A stretch of DNA of 64,000 nt, from contig OZ024795.1 in NCBI GenBank assembly GCA_964017045.1, forward strand, positions 53,173,350 to 53,237,349. The letters run 5' to 3'. The notes under the pieces were generated by a model. That model did no database searches. It worked only from the letters and a program-made list of their open reading frames with translations, and was not told the DNA's origin. Made by a program: the position numbers and the translations under genes. Of the stretch, positions 39,359 to 50,931 are shown piece by piece (within the stretch, counting starts at the first letter, position 1; each line of letters opens with the position of its first letter). The stretch is from Omphiscola glabra (lineage: Eukaryota; Mollusca; Gastropoda; Lymnaeidae).

Positions 39359-39955
39359 CTCCGGTCAGCAAGAACTTGATCATGTTGTGACTGTGATGCT
39401 CTGACAAAACAAGAACTTGATCATGTTGAGACTGTGATGCTCCGGGTCAACAAGAACTTGATTATGTTGTGACTGTGAGTTTGGTCTCTAAGGCTCAGTA
39501 GTGAAGATGGTCATGGGGCATGACTGTGATTTTGGTTGCTGAGGCTCAGTAGTGAAGATGGTCATAGGGAATGACTGTGATTTTGGTTGCTGAGGCTCAT
39601 TAGTGAAGATGGTCATAGGGAATGACTGATTTTGGTTGCTGAGGCTCAGTAGTGAAGATGGTCATAGGGAATGACTGTGATTTTGGTTGCTGAGGCTCAG
39701 TAGTGAAGATGGTCATAGGGAATGACTGTGATTTTGGTTGCTGAGGCTCAGTAGTGAAGATGGTCATAGGGAATGACTGTGATTTTGGTTGCTGAGGCTC
39801 AGTAGTGAAGATGGTCATAGGGAATGACTGTGATTTTGGTTGCTGAGGCTCATTAGTGAAGATGGTCATAGGGAATGACTGTGATTTTGGTTGCTGAGGC
39901 TCAGTAGTGAAGATGGTCATAGGGAATGACTGTGATTTTGGTCGCTGAGGCTGTT
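39359..39955. repeat. Tandem repeats directly after the ERCC6 stop (about 56-bp x3, then 51-bp x9)
   Basis: First, units with CAAGAACTTGATCATGTTG; then TAGTGAAGATGGTCATAGGG + AATGACTGTGATTTTGGTTG + CTGAGGCTCAG. They start within 5 nt of the stop codon, so they would form the start of the ERCC6 3' UTR. The 51-bp period leaves an antisense frame of repeated PQQPKSQSFPMTIFT. Confidence 0.92.
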
Positions 39956-40094
39956 TGTCCAGTGTTTGTTCATGCAGAGTTTTGTTCTCCTCTCTCTGTG
40001 ATTTGGCTATCATAGCGATGCAAAGTATGAAAAAAATATTCCCATAGAATACATCAATGTAATGATGTAAGTCGGTGTAGCTTACAATTATTAC

Positions 40095-40566
40095 CTTGTA
40101 AACATGGAAAGTAATTCACCTAAACTGAATGACTTTGGAAACATTCACCTAATCTGAATGACTTTGGAATCATTCATCTAACCTGAATGACTTTGGAAAC
40201 ATTCACCTAAACTGAATGACTTTGGAAGCATTCACCTAAACTGAATGACTTTGGAAACATTCACCTAAACTGAATGACTTTTGAAACATTCACCTAATCT
40301 GATTGACTTTGGAAACATTCACCTAAACTGAATGACTCTGGAAACATTCACCTAAACTGAATGACTTTGGAAACATTCACTTTCACCTAAACTGAATGAC
40401 TTTGGAAACATTCACCTAAACTGAATGACTTTGGAAACATTCACTTTCACCTACACTAATTGACTCTGGAAACATTCACTTTCACCTAAACTGAATGACT
40501 TTGGAAACATTCACCTAAACTAAATGACTTTGAAAACATTCACCTAAACTGAATGATTTTGGAAAC
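40095..40566. repeat. 29-bp minisatellite, about 15 copies
   Basis: Unit ACATTCACCTAAACTGAATG + ACTTTGGAA with point variants and a CATTCACTTT insertion in some copies. Downstream of ERCC6. Confidence 0.92.
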
Positions 40567-40844
40567 TCCATGAAATCAATACAAGGGTCTTAATTTTTTT
40601 TACTGTTGTTATATGAATATTGGGATCTTCTTGCCAATACTGGTGACCACTGAGTGATGAAACCAAGGATCCCATCCTTAGAAAGAAAAAGTTGTAAAGT
40701 GCAATTTGAACACAGGGGTCCTCAAAATGTTGACCTGTTCATCCATCAAGCCAGCTGTTTTTTGTGCCTCATGAGTATAATTTGATGTTCCTTCAAAGGA
40801 AATGTATTTACAGTTGTTATATGATCTTTGTGAAATAAAGACTT

Positions 40845-40985
40845 GTTCTTGGCAGCCATATTGTTTTTGGTAGCCATACTGCTATTGGCAGCCATATTGT
40901 TTTTGGCAGCCATATTGTTCTTGACAACCATTTGTACTTGGCAGCCATAGCGTTCTTGGCATCCATATTGTTCTTGACGCCGATA
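40845..40985. repeat. About 21-bp degenerate repeat, about 7 copies
   Basis: Units of TTGGCAGCCATATTGTTTTT with variants. A candidate poly(A) hexamer AATAAA lies just before it at 40834. Confidence 0.75.
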
Positions 40986-41384
40986 TATTGATTGAGAACC
41001 TATTCACTTCTCACCTTCTCTATTGTTCACACAAAATGGCATTAACACGAGATGGCATTCACAGAAGATGGCAGTGCCAGATTTACCTGTAAGCTAAAAA
41101 AGCTACAGCTTAGGACCTCACAATCTGCCGGCTATATGTTTTAAATTTTCCATGGACATGCTGATGTAATTTAAAACGGTAGGGAGCCCCTGTACTTTGT
41201 ATAGCTTAGGACCTCATCAAGTCTAAATACGGCCCTGGAAGTGGGTAATTATATACTAGAGTCATTGTTGTGTGACTTAGTCTAGCCTAGAATAAATAGA
41301 TAATGGCCTAGAATACCAACTCCAAAACTATTGTTTCATTCATATAATTAGCAGCAAACGTCATGTTTACTGACCTTGTCTCTA

Positions 41385-41490
41385 TTGAAAAAATGTTGAT
41401 ATCTTTATTGAAAAACAAAGTTGATGTCTGAATTGAAAAAAAGTTGATGTCTGAATTGAAAAAAAATTGATGTCTGTATTGAAAACTTAT
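41385..41490. repeat. About 25-bp repeat, 4-5 copies
   Basis: Units of GTTGATGTCTGAATTGAAAA. Confidence 0.75.
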
Positions 41491-41774
41491 TGGAAAGCAG
41501 GTTTGATGTAAAAAATAAAATTGTTTCTTTTTTATCAAACTTTATTTAATCATGTGTCTGTTGCTTTCATTTCAATTCTTCAAAATATTGTGATCTTGGA
41601 TACATGGAAATATTATTCATTAGAATAACCCATATATTATGATATATTGTATACAAATGCCGAGCCATCACATGACTTTTGGAGGCTCTGTACCAATGTA
41701 AGAATTTGTACATCTATGTACACCATTGCACACGTTTATATACCAATGAACACCATTTTCTAGTAAAATATATC

Positions 41775-44700
41775 CTCAGTGGTTATCTCCCTCTGGTCTG
41801 GCTATGGTACGGTGTTCTTTGCTTTAGCTCTGAGAAGGTGACAGCAGACATCTCCCTCTGGCTATGGTACATCGTTCTTTGCTTTAGCTCTGAGCAGGTG
41901 ACAGCAGACATCTCCCTCTGGTCTGGCTATGGTACAGTGTTCTATGCTTTAGCTCTGAGAAGGTGACAGCAGACATCTCCCTCTGGTCTGGCTATGGTAC
42001 GGTGTTCTTTGCTTTAGCTCTGAGAAGGTGACGGCAGACATCTCCCTCTGGTCTGGCCATGGTATAGTGTTCATTGGTTTAGCTCTGAGAGGGTGACAGC
42101 AGACATCTCCCCTACTGGTCTGGCCATGGTATAGTGTTCATTGGTTTAGCTCTGAGAGGGTGACAGCAAACATCTCCCCTACTGGTCTGGCCATGGTACA
42201 GCATTCTTTGCTTTATCTCTGAGAAGGTGACAGCAGACATCTCCCTCTGGACTGGCTATGGTACAACGTTCTTTGCTTTATCTCTGAGAAGGTGACAGCA
42301 GACATCTCCCTCTGGACTGGCTATGGTACAACGTTCTTTGCTTTATCTCTGAGAAGGTGACAGCAGACATCTCCCTCTGGTCTGGCTATGGTACTGTGTT
42401 CTTTGCTTTAGCTCTGAGAAGGTGACAGCAGACATCTCCCTCTGGACTGGCTATGGTACAACGTTCTTTGCTTTAGCTCTGAGAAGGTGACAGCAGACAT
42501 CTCCCTCTGGTCTGGCTATGGTACTGTGTTCTTTGCTTTAGCTCTGAGAAGGTGACAGCAGACATCTCCCTCTGGACTGGCTATGGTACAACGTTCTTTG
42601 CTTTAGCTCTGAGAAGGTGACAGCAGACATCTCCCTCTGGTCTGGCTATGGTACTGTGTTCTTTGCTTTATCTCTGAGAAGGTGACAGCAGACATCTCCC
42701 TCTGGACTGGCTATGGTACAACGTTCTTTGCTTTATCTCTGAGAAGGTGACAGCAGACATCTCCCTCTGGTCTGGCTATGGTACTGTGTTCTTTGCTTTA
42801 GCTCTGAGAAGGTGACAGCAGACATCTCCCTCTGGACTGGCTATGGTACAACGTTCTTTGCTTTAGCTCTGAGAAGGTGACAGCAGACATCTCCCTCTGG
42901 TCTGGCTATGGTACATCGTTCTTTGCTTTAGCTCTGAGAAGGTGACAGCAGACATCTCCCTCTGGTCTGGCTATGGTACAGTGTTCTTTGCTTTAGCTCT
43001 GAGAAGGTGACAGCAGACATCTCCCTCTGGTCTGGCTATGGTACTGTGTTCTTTGCTTTAGCTCTGAGAAGGTGACTGCAGACATCTCCCTCTGGTCTGG
43101 CTATGGTATATCGTTCTTTGCTTTAGCTCTGAGAAGGTGACAGCAGACATCTCCCTCTGGTCTGGCTATGGTACTGTAATCTTTGCTTTAGCTCTGAGAA
43201 GGTGACAGCAGACATCTCCCTCTGGTCTGGCCATGGTATAGTGTTCATTGGATTAGCTCTGAGAAGGTGACAGCAAACATCTCCCCTACTGGTCTGGCCA
43301 TGGTACAGCATTCTTTGCTTTATCTCTGAGAAGGTGACAGCAGACATCTCCCTCTGGTCTGGCTATGGTACAGTGTTCTTTGCTTTAGCTCTGAGAAGGT
43401 GACAGCAGACATCTCCCTCTGGACTGGCTATGGTACAGTGTTCTTTGCTTTAGCTCTGAGAAGGTGACAGCAGACATCTCCCTCTGGACTGGCTATGGTA
43501 CAACGTTCTTTGCTTTAGCTCTGAGAAGGTGACAGCAGACATCTCCCTCTGGTCTGGCTATGGTACAGTGTTCTTTGCTTTAGCTCTGAGAAGGTGACAG
43601 CAGACATCTCCCTCTGGACTGGCTATGGTACAACGTTCTTTGCTTTAGCTCTGAGAAGGTGACAGCAGACATCTCCCTCTGGTCTGGCTATGGTACATCG
43701 TTCTTTGCTTTAGCTCTGAGAAGGTGACAGCAGACATCTACCTCTGGTCTGGCTATGGTACAGTGTTCTATGCTTTAGCTCTGAGAAGGTGACAGCAGAC
43801 ATCTCCCTCTGGTCTGGCTATGGTACATTGTTCTTTGCTTTAGCTTTGAGAAGGTGACAGCAGACATCTCCCTCTGGTCTGGCCATGGTATAGTGTTCAT
43901 TGGTTTAGCTCTGAGAGGGTGACAGCAGACATCTCCCTCTGGTCTGGCCATGGTACAGCATTCTTTGCTTTAGCTCTGAGAAGGTGACAGCAGACATCTC
44001 CCTCTGGTCTGGCCATGGTATAGTGTTCTTTGCTTTATCTCTGAGAAGGTGACAGCAGACATCTCCCTCTGGTCTGGCTATGGTACTGTGTTCTTTGCTT
44101 TATCTCTGAGAAGGTGACAGCAGACATCTCCCTCTGGTCTGGCTATGGTATATCGTTCTTTGCTTTAGCTCTGAGAAGGTGACAGCAGACACCTCCCTCT
44201 GGTCTGGCTATGGTACTGTGTTCTTTGCTTTATCTCTGAGAAGGTGACAGCAGACATCTCCCTCTGGTCTGGCTATGGTACTGTGTTCTTTGCTTTATCT
44301 CTGAGAAGGTGACAGCAGACATCTCCCTCTGGTCTGGCTATGGTACATTGTTCTTTGCTTTAGCTTTGAGAAGGTGACAGCAGACATCTCCCTCTGGTCT
44401 GGCTATGGTACTGTGTTCTTTGCTTTAGCTCTGAGAAGGTGACAGCAGACACCTCCCTCTGGACTGGCTATGGTACAACGTTCTTTGCTTTAGCTCTGAG
44501 TAGGTGACAGCAGACATCTACCTCTGGTCTGGCTATGGTACATCGTTCTTTGCTTTAGCTCTGAGAAGGTGACAGCAGACATCTCCCTCTGGTCTGGCTA
44601 TGGTACAGTGTTCTATGCTTTAGCTCTGAGAAGGTGACAGCAGACATCTCCCTCTGGTCTGGCTATGGTACATCGTTCTTTGCTTTAGTTTTGAGAAGGT

Positions 44701-45106
44701 GACAGCAGACATCTCCCTCTGGTCTGGCCATGGTATAGTGTTCATTGGTTTAGCTCTGAGAGGGTGACAGCAGACATCTCCCTCTGGTCTGGCCATGGTA
44801 CAGCAGTCTTTGCTTTAGCTCTGAGAAGGTGACAGCAGACATCTCCCTCTGGTCTGGCTATGGTACGGTGTTCTTTGCTTTAGCTCTGAGAAGGTGACAG
44901 CAGACATCTCCCTCTGGTCTGGCCATGGTATAGTGTTCATTGGTTTAGCTCTGAGAGGGTGACAGCAGACATCTCCCTCTGGTCTGGCTATGGTACGGTG
45001 TTCTTTGCTTTGGCTCTTAGCAGGTGACAGCAGACATCTCCCTCTGGTCTGGCTATGGTACAGCATTCTTTGCTTTAGCTCTGAGAAGGTGACAGCAGAC
45101 ATCAAG
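41775..45106. repeat. 3.3-kb satellite of 65-bp units, about 51 copies
   Basis: Unit GGTGACAGCAGACATCTCCC + TCTGGTCTGGCTATGGTACA + GTGTTCTTTGCTTTAGCTCT + GAGAA. Variants (GTACAACG, GTACTGTG, GTACATCG, GGCCATGGTATAGTGTTCAT) alternate in patterns repeated over several units, indicating higher-order block duplications. No coding potential beyond spurious antisense frames. Confidence 0.97.
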
Positions 45107-46310
45107 TAAACAGAACGTGGAAGATAAATTGTGAATGTTTTCTTTTGATGAGATGACCTGGCAACTATACCTATTGATGGTTTGATGCCATCTTAGATCT
45201 CTCCTTTGAAATTACGTGAGCATTGTTAACAGCAAACGAAATGGTGACAACATTGGTGTGATAAATTTGTACATTTTAATTTATTTTGTAATCATTTAGG
45301 ACATGTCAATGGTTTAGCCCAGGGCCCTAAACAGTTTCAGTTACGCCAATGCCTCTGTCACTGTCATCTCCAATCAAAACATTTTATGACTGGTTTTCAA
45401 ACATCAGTCTGACGTTATTTATCAGAACTGTCTCCTGTCTACACACTTGAAGCAATCAATTAAATAATAACAGAATACCACCCTGCCTTTACTTTACTTG
45501 TGCCAACTGTCAGCCATCTTCACACAATCAGTTCAATGAATACAGATTACTGAATACCATCTCTGCCTTTATTTGTGACAACTGTCAGCCATCTTCATAC
45601 AGCGTACTGGTAACCAGTCAATTCAATGAATACAGATTACAGAATACTATCTCTGCCTTTACTTGTAATAATTAACCATCTTCACACTGGTATCCAATCA
45701 GTTCATTGATTACATAATACCATCTCTGCCTTTATTTGTGACGACTGTCAGCCATCTTCGTACAGCGTACTGGTAACCAGTCAGTTCAATGAATACAGAA
45801 TAACATACCTCCATACTGACAAAACCCAAATTCAAGGATAAATCGAGTAGCCTTCTCACCATGCCATTCAGTTTGTAACCTGTTTTAAATTAAATATTAA
45901 ATTAACAAGCTTAACTTATTCCATTCATTAAATGTGGGCTTTAGAAAGGAACGGTTAGTCCAACTCATGTACCCGATTTTTTTTTTAAATATAGGGTTTG
46001 GGGACAAATTATTGAAATTATGTTCCCTGGTTCCGTCTGTTATTTTCCTACGCAATTATACACGTTTTTATTTTAAAAAGTTTTAATTCAAATGGAAAGT
46101 TAAAAAAAAATTTAGGGTTGGGAAATGTGGTGAAAGGGGGTGGACTAACTAAAACTAGAAGGAATAAATGAAATATTATTATTTTGAAATAAAGACGATG
46201 TATGAGTATGATGCATAAAATTGGTAGGAACAGTTGTTTCCTTGCGATTGCAGGAGTTTATTGTTTGATAGATATTAGCAAGTTAGCATATATCACTCTC
46301 ATCTAGTTTT
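45107..46310. other. Non-genic stretch with a degenerate ~115-bp repeat (45460-45800)
   Basis: Four diverged copies of a segment with CAATGAATACAGATTAC, ACCATCTCTGCCTTTA and GACAACTGTCAGCCATCTTC. The rest is AT-rich with no supported gene. Confidence 0.6.
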
Positions 46311-46607
46311 GCGCCCCCCCCCCCCCCCAATAGTTTTTTTTTAAATAACGAAAACTTTCATAAAGTTAAAGAGAAAAATAAGCTATTTAAAGTGTATGAA
46401 ATGGACCGAAAAAAATCCCTTCCGCAGTTGGGGAAGGGGGGGGGGGGGTTGAACAGCCCTCTGTGCCCACTCTTTCTACCCCCGTGGATGGTATTGTCTA
46501 TATAAATATCATGTCTATCTGATGAAAGGTTTAAGTTAAAAATGAATTGTAAAATAAGGATGAAGTCCTGGGGTGGTGGTAGCTCGCCCAAACTCATCCC
46601 CCCACCC

Positions 46608-48127
46608 AGTTGCGTAGTGAGGGGGGGCATCATGCCCCGGGCGCTACTCACAATGGGGCGCCAAATGGTATATTTTACTATAATATTGTATGGTTTTCGA
46701 ATAGGGGGGCGCTAAAAAGGTATTGGGGGCGCTAAAAAGGTATTGTGCCCCGGGCGCGAGTTAAGCTCGCTACGCCACTGCCCCCACCCCACCAAACTAA
46801 ATATGTGGGCTGTTTATGTCTTAGCCAAAAGGTGCAGGAACGACGTTCCCATGCATTTCTGCAGGGCTCGAGCTTTAGATGTAAAAACTGAAAGCCGGTT
46901 TACCAACAACAAAAAAAACCACACAATTTTTTTCACACCACTAGTTAGGGGATGATGATTGCAGGAAGCCGGAAGTTTGATTAAGAAGAGGCGAAGATGT
47001 GAGGCAGAACGGAAGTGGGGTGATCGTAGGCGAGGGGAACTAAGAATAATATGATAACGTTACACAGTGGCAGTGGCGTACCTTGATAAAATGCCCTCTG
47101 GGCGATCTCTCAAAAGTGCGCCCTCTAACACACACAATTTATATAATGTTATATTTGATAAACATCAAAAGTGGCGTCAACCACTTCGCAACCTTAGATT
47201 CGCTACTGCCCAGGCCTACCTTGACTAAACGCCACCCGTGTTGATCTCCCTAAATTGCGCCCTACCCCACCACCCCACATATCTACTACCGTACATAAAG
47301 TTGCAACATGAATGAGAATGCCCCCCTCCTCATCCTAGGTACGCCACAGAGAATACTGTTCAAGCGTATCATATGTACTACTTTAAAGAGGGGCAATTTC
47401 AAGAAACCCTCATAAAATCAGAGATAATCTTGAATATTTGATTAGTCGCTGGGATGGAGACAGGGACGTCATTTGGGTAGGGCAGGGAGGGGCATTTGTC
47501 CCCCCCCTCACCTCCCCCCAATTTTGCAGGTTTTATTTTAAATTGCTATGTCCTGTAGCGCATCAAGTAATAAACAACTCAACTAGCCGGCTAAGTTTTG
47601 CCCCCCCCCCCAACCCAAAACACCCACCTGAAAACACGTCTCTGGGGTGGAGACAGGGTTGCCAAATTGCAGTTGTTTGTGATGTATACAGGGGAGGGAA
47701 TATGACTATTCTGTAAGTGGCGTAGGAAGGGGGGCGTTACTTTTTTCTTTATATTGGGGGGGGGGGGGTGGCATTTTCTACTAAATGCAAGGGTGTTTTT
47801 TTTGTTCCTGGTAGCTCGGCGAAATTCTTTTGGGCACTAACCCTGGATACGCCACTGTATCCCGTATTGATCTGCTGGGGTCGAAGCGGAGATGCCAAAG
47901 TGCGGTTATTTATGATTTGTGCAGGGGAGGGAATATGGCCATCCGGTGTTGTGAGGTCGTCTTGAACTCAGTGACGTAGGACGGGGAATGCGGAGGGAGC
48001 AATACACCCCTGGTGAAACTTTTTTTCTTTAAATGGAGGGGCTGCATTTTCGGCTAACAGCAGAGTTTTTTTTCGGATTTAAAAAATGTCCCGCCCCGGA
48101 TTGCTCTAACTCTAGCTAGGCCACTGC
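46608..48127. mobile_element. Cluster of short MITE-like elements with CAGTGGCGTA-type ends
   Basis: Four inverted end pairs are visible: CAGTTGCGTAGTGAGGGGGG (46608) with CTCGCTACGCCACTG (ends about 46784); CAGTGGCGTACCTTGA (about 47069) with TAGGTACGCCACAG (about 47350); AGTGGCGTAGGAAGGGGGGC (about 47716) with GGATACGCCACTG (about 47857); CAGTGACGTAGGACGGGG (about 47970) with CTAGCTAGGCCACTG (about 48127). Interiors hold long G or C runs and GGGGGCGC/GCGCCCC motifs. Superfamily is not determined; they may be nested. Confidence 0.6.
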
Positions 48128-48246
48128 CTGAACAATAATTTTAATGCGATCGATAACATTAACGTTGGAGATCAACGCACATGTATCGGTTTTTATAACC
48201 ATGTTCATGTCTTTGGTGTATGTGGCTACCCCTGGATAGGCTAAAG

Positions 48247-49245
48247 CAGGGGTCTCAAACTCAAATTATCCGGGGATCGCAGGAGGTAGAGTCTGAGTGA
48301 GAGGCAGAGTCTGAGTGACTGGCAGGAGGTAGAGTCTGAGTGAGACTGGGCCGCATCAAGTATTCCACACAAAAGCGATAAAAAATTCAATAAAGTACAC
48401 AAGTTACAATCTGCTCCACCTTTATTAATAAAAAAATAAAACCATTAAGGGTTCTCAAAAACTAGGCTTCACTTTTTTCCTCCTACTCCAGAGACCTGGC
48501 AGCGCTTCTTCTTACACAGCTGAGCAGCTTTTGGCTTGAGTGAGACCCTCAATATAGTTTGAAGATGCTCATCAGTAAGTTTGCCCCTGAACTTTGACTC
48601 GTTAATAGTGGAAAAGAGCTTTTCACACAGATAGGTACCCCCAAAATGGCACATGATCTGCTTGAACAACCTGGAAATCTCAGGGAAAGTGGAGGGCAAT
48701 GCTCTCATAAATTGTCCATACTTGTCTGTTTTTTTCCATTCACCTCCCTGAACTTAGCCTTGAGTTCAGAATTGCATTAAAGAATCAATCAGCTCCATTA
48801 GAAAAGGGGGGGGGGTGGCATCTTCCCAATTGAACGAGAAAGGGTCAGCAAAAATCTGAAAAGTGGCTCTGTGAGTTTTGAAAACTTGATCAAATTCTTC
48901 CTGTAGCTTTGCAATGGTATCAGTATACTTACTACTGAGTGGTGTGCCCGAGTCCATGGTATCAGTATACTTACTACTGAGGTGTGCCCGAGACCATGAG
49001 TTCTTTGCATGTTGGGAAATGGCAGAGGTTTCTCTGAGAACCATAATACAAGTTTTGTGCAGAATGCCCTGCCATTGTCATAGGCAACAATGTCAAACTG
49101 CCCCATGGTCTTGTACCTTCTTGTTGAGTACATTCAGCTCCTGTGTAATGTCAACAAGAAAAGCCAAGTCCATGAGCCATGTGGGATCACTTAGTACAGG
49201 AACAACCAAACCACCCTTCTCCATAAAGGTTTTGAAGACTAAAAC
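48247..49245 (-). pseudogene. Decayed hAT transposon with transposase of the ZBED/GTF2IRD2 type
   Basis: The plus strand at 48247 begins CAGGGGTCTCAAACTCAAAT, a hAT terminus, followed by GGGCCGCATCAAGTATTCCA. On the minus strand, 48708-48469 encodes FPEISRLFKQIMCHFGGTYL, then CEKLFSTINESKFRGKLTDE and HLQTILRVS: the C-terminal hAT dimerisation domain. Upstream on the same strand are pieces in other frames (MDLAFLVDITQELNVLNKK; SKYTDTIAKLQEEFDQVFK; ELIDS then LKAKFREVN). Frameshifts, and an internal duplication of TGGTATCAGTATACTTACTA (near 48914 and 48958), show it is inactive. The N-terminal part and the other terminus are not seen. Confidence 0.85.
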
Positions 49246-50608
49246 GTGTTCAAACAGTCGGCAGGAGCAGGCAATATTTATGAATTATTGATGCGAAGGA
49301 AGATCTATTGTAGAATGATTAAATCATTGATCGTGGGCCCTCAAAATATAGAAGAAGAAGAAGGGAGAATGAATTTAATTTTTTTAATCATAGAAAATGC
49401 CTTTTTGACTAACCCTATTTTGAAAGTGACCAAGCTGACAGGCTCGGAAATTCCCTCACTCGTAAACACTAGTGGCAATTTTAATAGGGGGCGTCAATTA
49501 TGTCAACAAAATATGAGGGATTGGGGTTGGAAATGTTTGACAGTTGTTGACAAGAGGGGGAAGGGGAGGTTTAGATTAGTTGACGTCAACAATCTTGTTT
49601 TCTCTATTAAAATTTAATATAAAAAATTGACTGGTTATTACGTTATTTAAAATTTTTAATGAGTGTAAATAGTCATTTAATTTTTAGGCTTTTAACAATA
49701 TAATATTTATTTAATTAAATGTGTGTCTGTACACTGCAGATGGCTTGTCAGAATGTTAGCTCACTTTTTTTAGTGCAAGAGAAGTGAAAAGTTGGCCTCT
49801 CTTCACCTGTAGATTCTGTTTGTCCCAAATGACTAGGGCTGTATATTTGCGATCATGTTGCAGGTATGGAGCAAGTACATACAAGGTTCAAGTGTCATGT
49901 GGATTCAAGATAAATAATATTGATAGAGTAGGAATACGAAAAGTAAAGTGAGTAACAATAATAACATCGCTGCTTGAACGGATTTGCAAAATCTGTAAAA
50001 TCTATCTTGCGTCACAAGTCATGTTTTAAAAGCGTGTTCAATGGCATCGACAATGCCCTCTTGGGCATAAGAAATTACCACCTGCTACTCAACAAAAAAG
50101 GAGACAGAGAGAGCTTGTGGCAATTATTGCTCACGCCGACAATGCTTCTATTTTAAGTGCTGAATGGTTAGATTAGGATGATGTTGTATTGTCTGGTATA
50201 TCAGTTCCACAAGATGAAAATGATAAATCCGCTACTATAGACTATGCCCATCAGGGGCGTCATTTCGGGGGTTTTTCAGGGGGGGGGGACAAAAACTTGG
50301 TCGGCTTGTTAATTTGTTTATTACTGGATGCACCACAGTACATAGAAATTTATATAAAACCTGCAAATTCAGGGGGGGGGGGTGGGGCTAATGCCCCCCT
50401 GCCCTACCCAAATGATGTCCATGATGTCCATTGTTACCAAAAAGCAAGCAACACCTGGCTACTCCATGGGAAGATGACAGCAGCTAGAAACTATACTATA
50501 ATTGTCAGCTTTACTGACAATAATCATATTTATACCACAAACAATGATATTTAGTCTTTAACAACCTTTTAATTGACTCTGCATTATACAATTTAAGTTT
50601 GTCCTACA
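49246..50608. other. Non-genic stretch with G-run element remnants
   Basis: No supported gene. 50250-50420 contains GGGCGTCATTTCGGGGG and, inverted, TGCCCTACCCAAATGATGTC; the latter matches in reverse complement GACGTCATTTGGGTAGGGCA near 47465, so these two sites are one dispersed family. The open frames at 49246-49617 and 50189-50554 run through such repeats. Confidence 0.5.
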
Positions 50609-50931
50609 AACTAAAATAAACTACCACAAATGACATCCGAATAGCATTAGTCGAAATGGACCCGGACACGCAGCTCCGCCATTCGCACCCGGGTCCCATT
50701 AGACCAGCGGTTCTCAACCTTATTAATGCCGCGACCCTTTAATATAGTCCCTCATGTTGTGGCGACCCCCAGCCATAAAATTATTTTTGTTTCTACTTCA
50801 TAACTGTATAGTACATGTGTTTTCAGATGGCCTTAGGCGACCCCTGGGAAAGGGTCGCGACCCACAGGTTGAGAACCGCTGCATTAGACTCAATGCTATT
50901 CGGATGTCATTTGTGGCAATTTATTTTAGTT
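50609..50931. mobile_element. Palindromic MITE interrupted by a SPIN-type element
   Basis: The left arm (50609-50648) contains CCACAAATGACATCCGAATA + GCATT and the right arm (50892-50931) is its inverse, AATGCTATTCGGATGTCATT + TGTGG. Inner palindrome continues (GGACCCGG / CCCGGGTCCC). After removing the SPIN insertion and one target copy, the element is about 138 bp and could fold as one hairpin. Confidence 0.8.
50705..50881. mobile_element. SPIN-type hAT MITE, copy 2 (intact ends)
   Basis: 177 bp, from CAGCGGTTCTCAACCTTATT to CCACAGGTTGAGAACCGCTG, with the SPIN internal blocks GGCGACCCCCAGCCATAAAA and GGCCTTAGGCGACCCCTGGG. The 8-bp target duplication CATTAGAC is perfect (50697-50704 and 50882-50889). 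It is inserted inside the palindromic MITE at 50609-50931, so it is the younger of the two. Confidence 0.92.

Noticed and set aside
41775..45106. CRISPR-like array
   Set aside because: The units are contiguous tandem repeats without distinct spacers, and the genome is eukaryotic. The same applies to all arrays here.
48469..49291. hAT transposase as a domesticated host gene
   Set aside because: Several frameshifts, an internal duplication and a transposon terminus close by; it looks like a dead element, not a preserved gene.
50189..50554. 121-residue plus-strand open frame
   Set aside because: Runs through G-run repeat remnants (GGGG-rich) shared with 47465; no conserved features.
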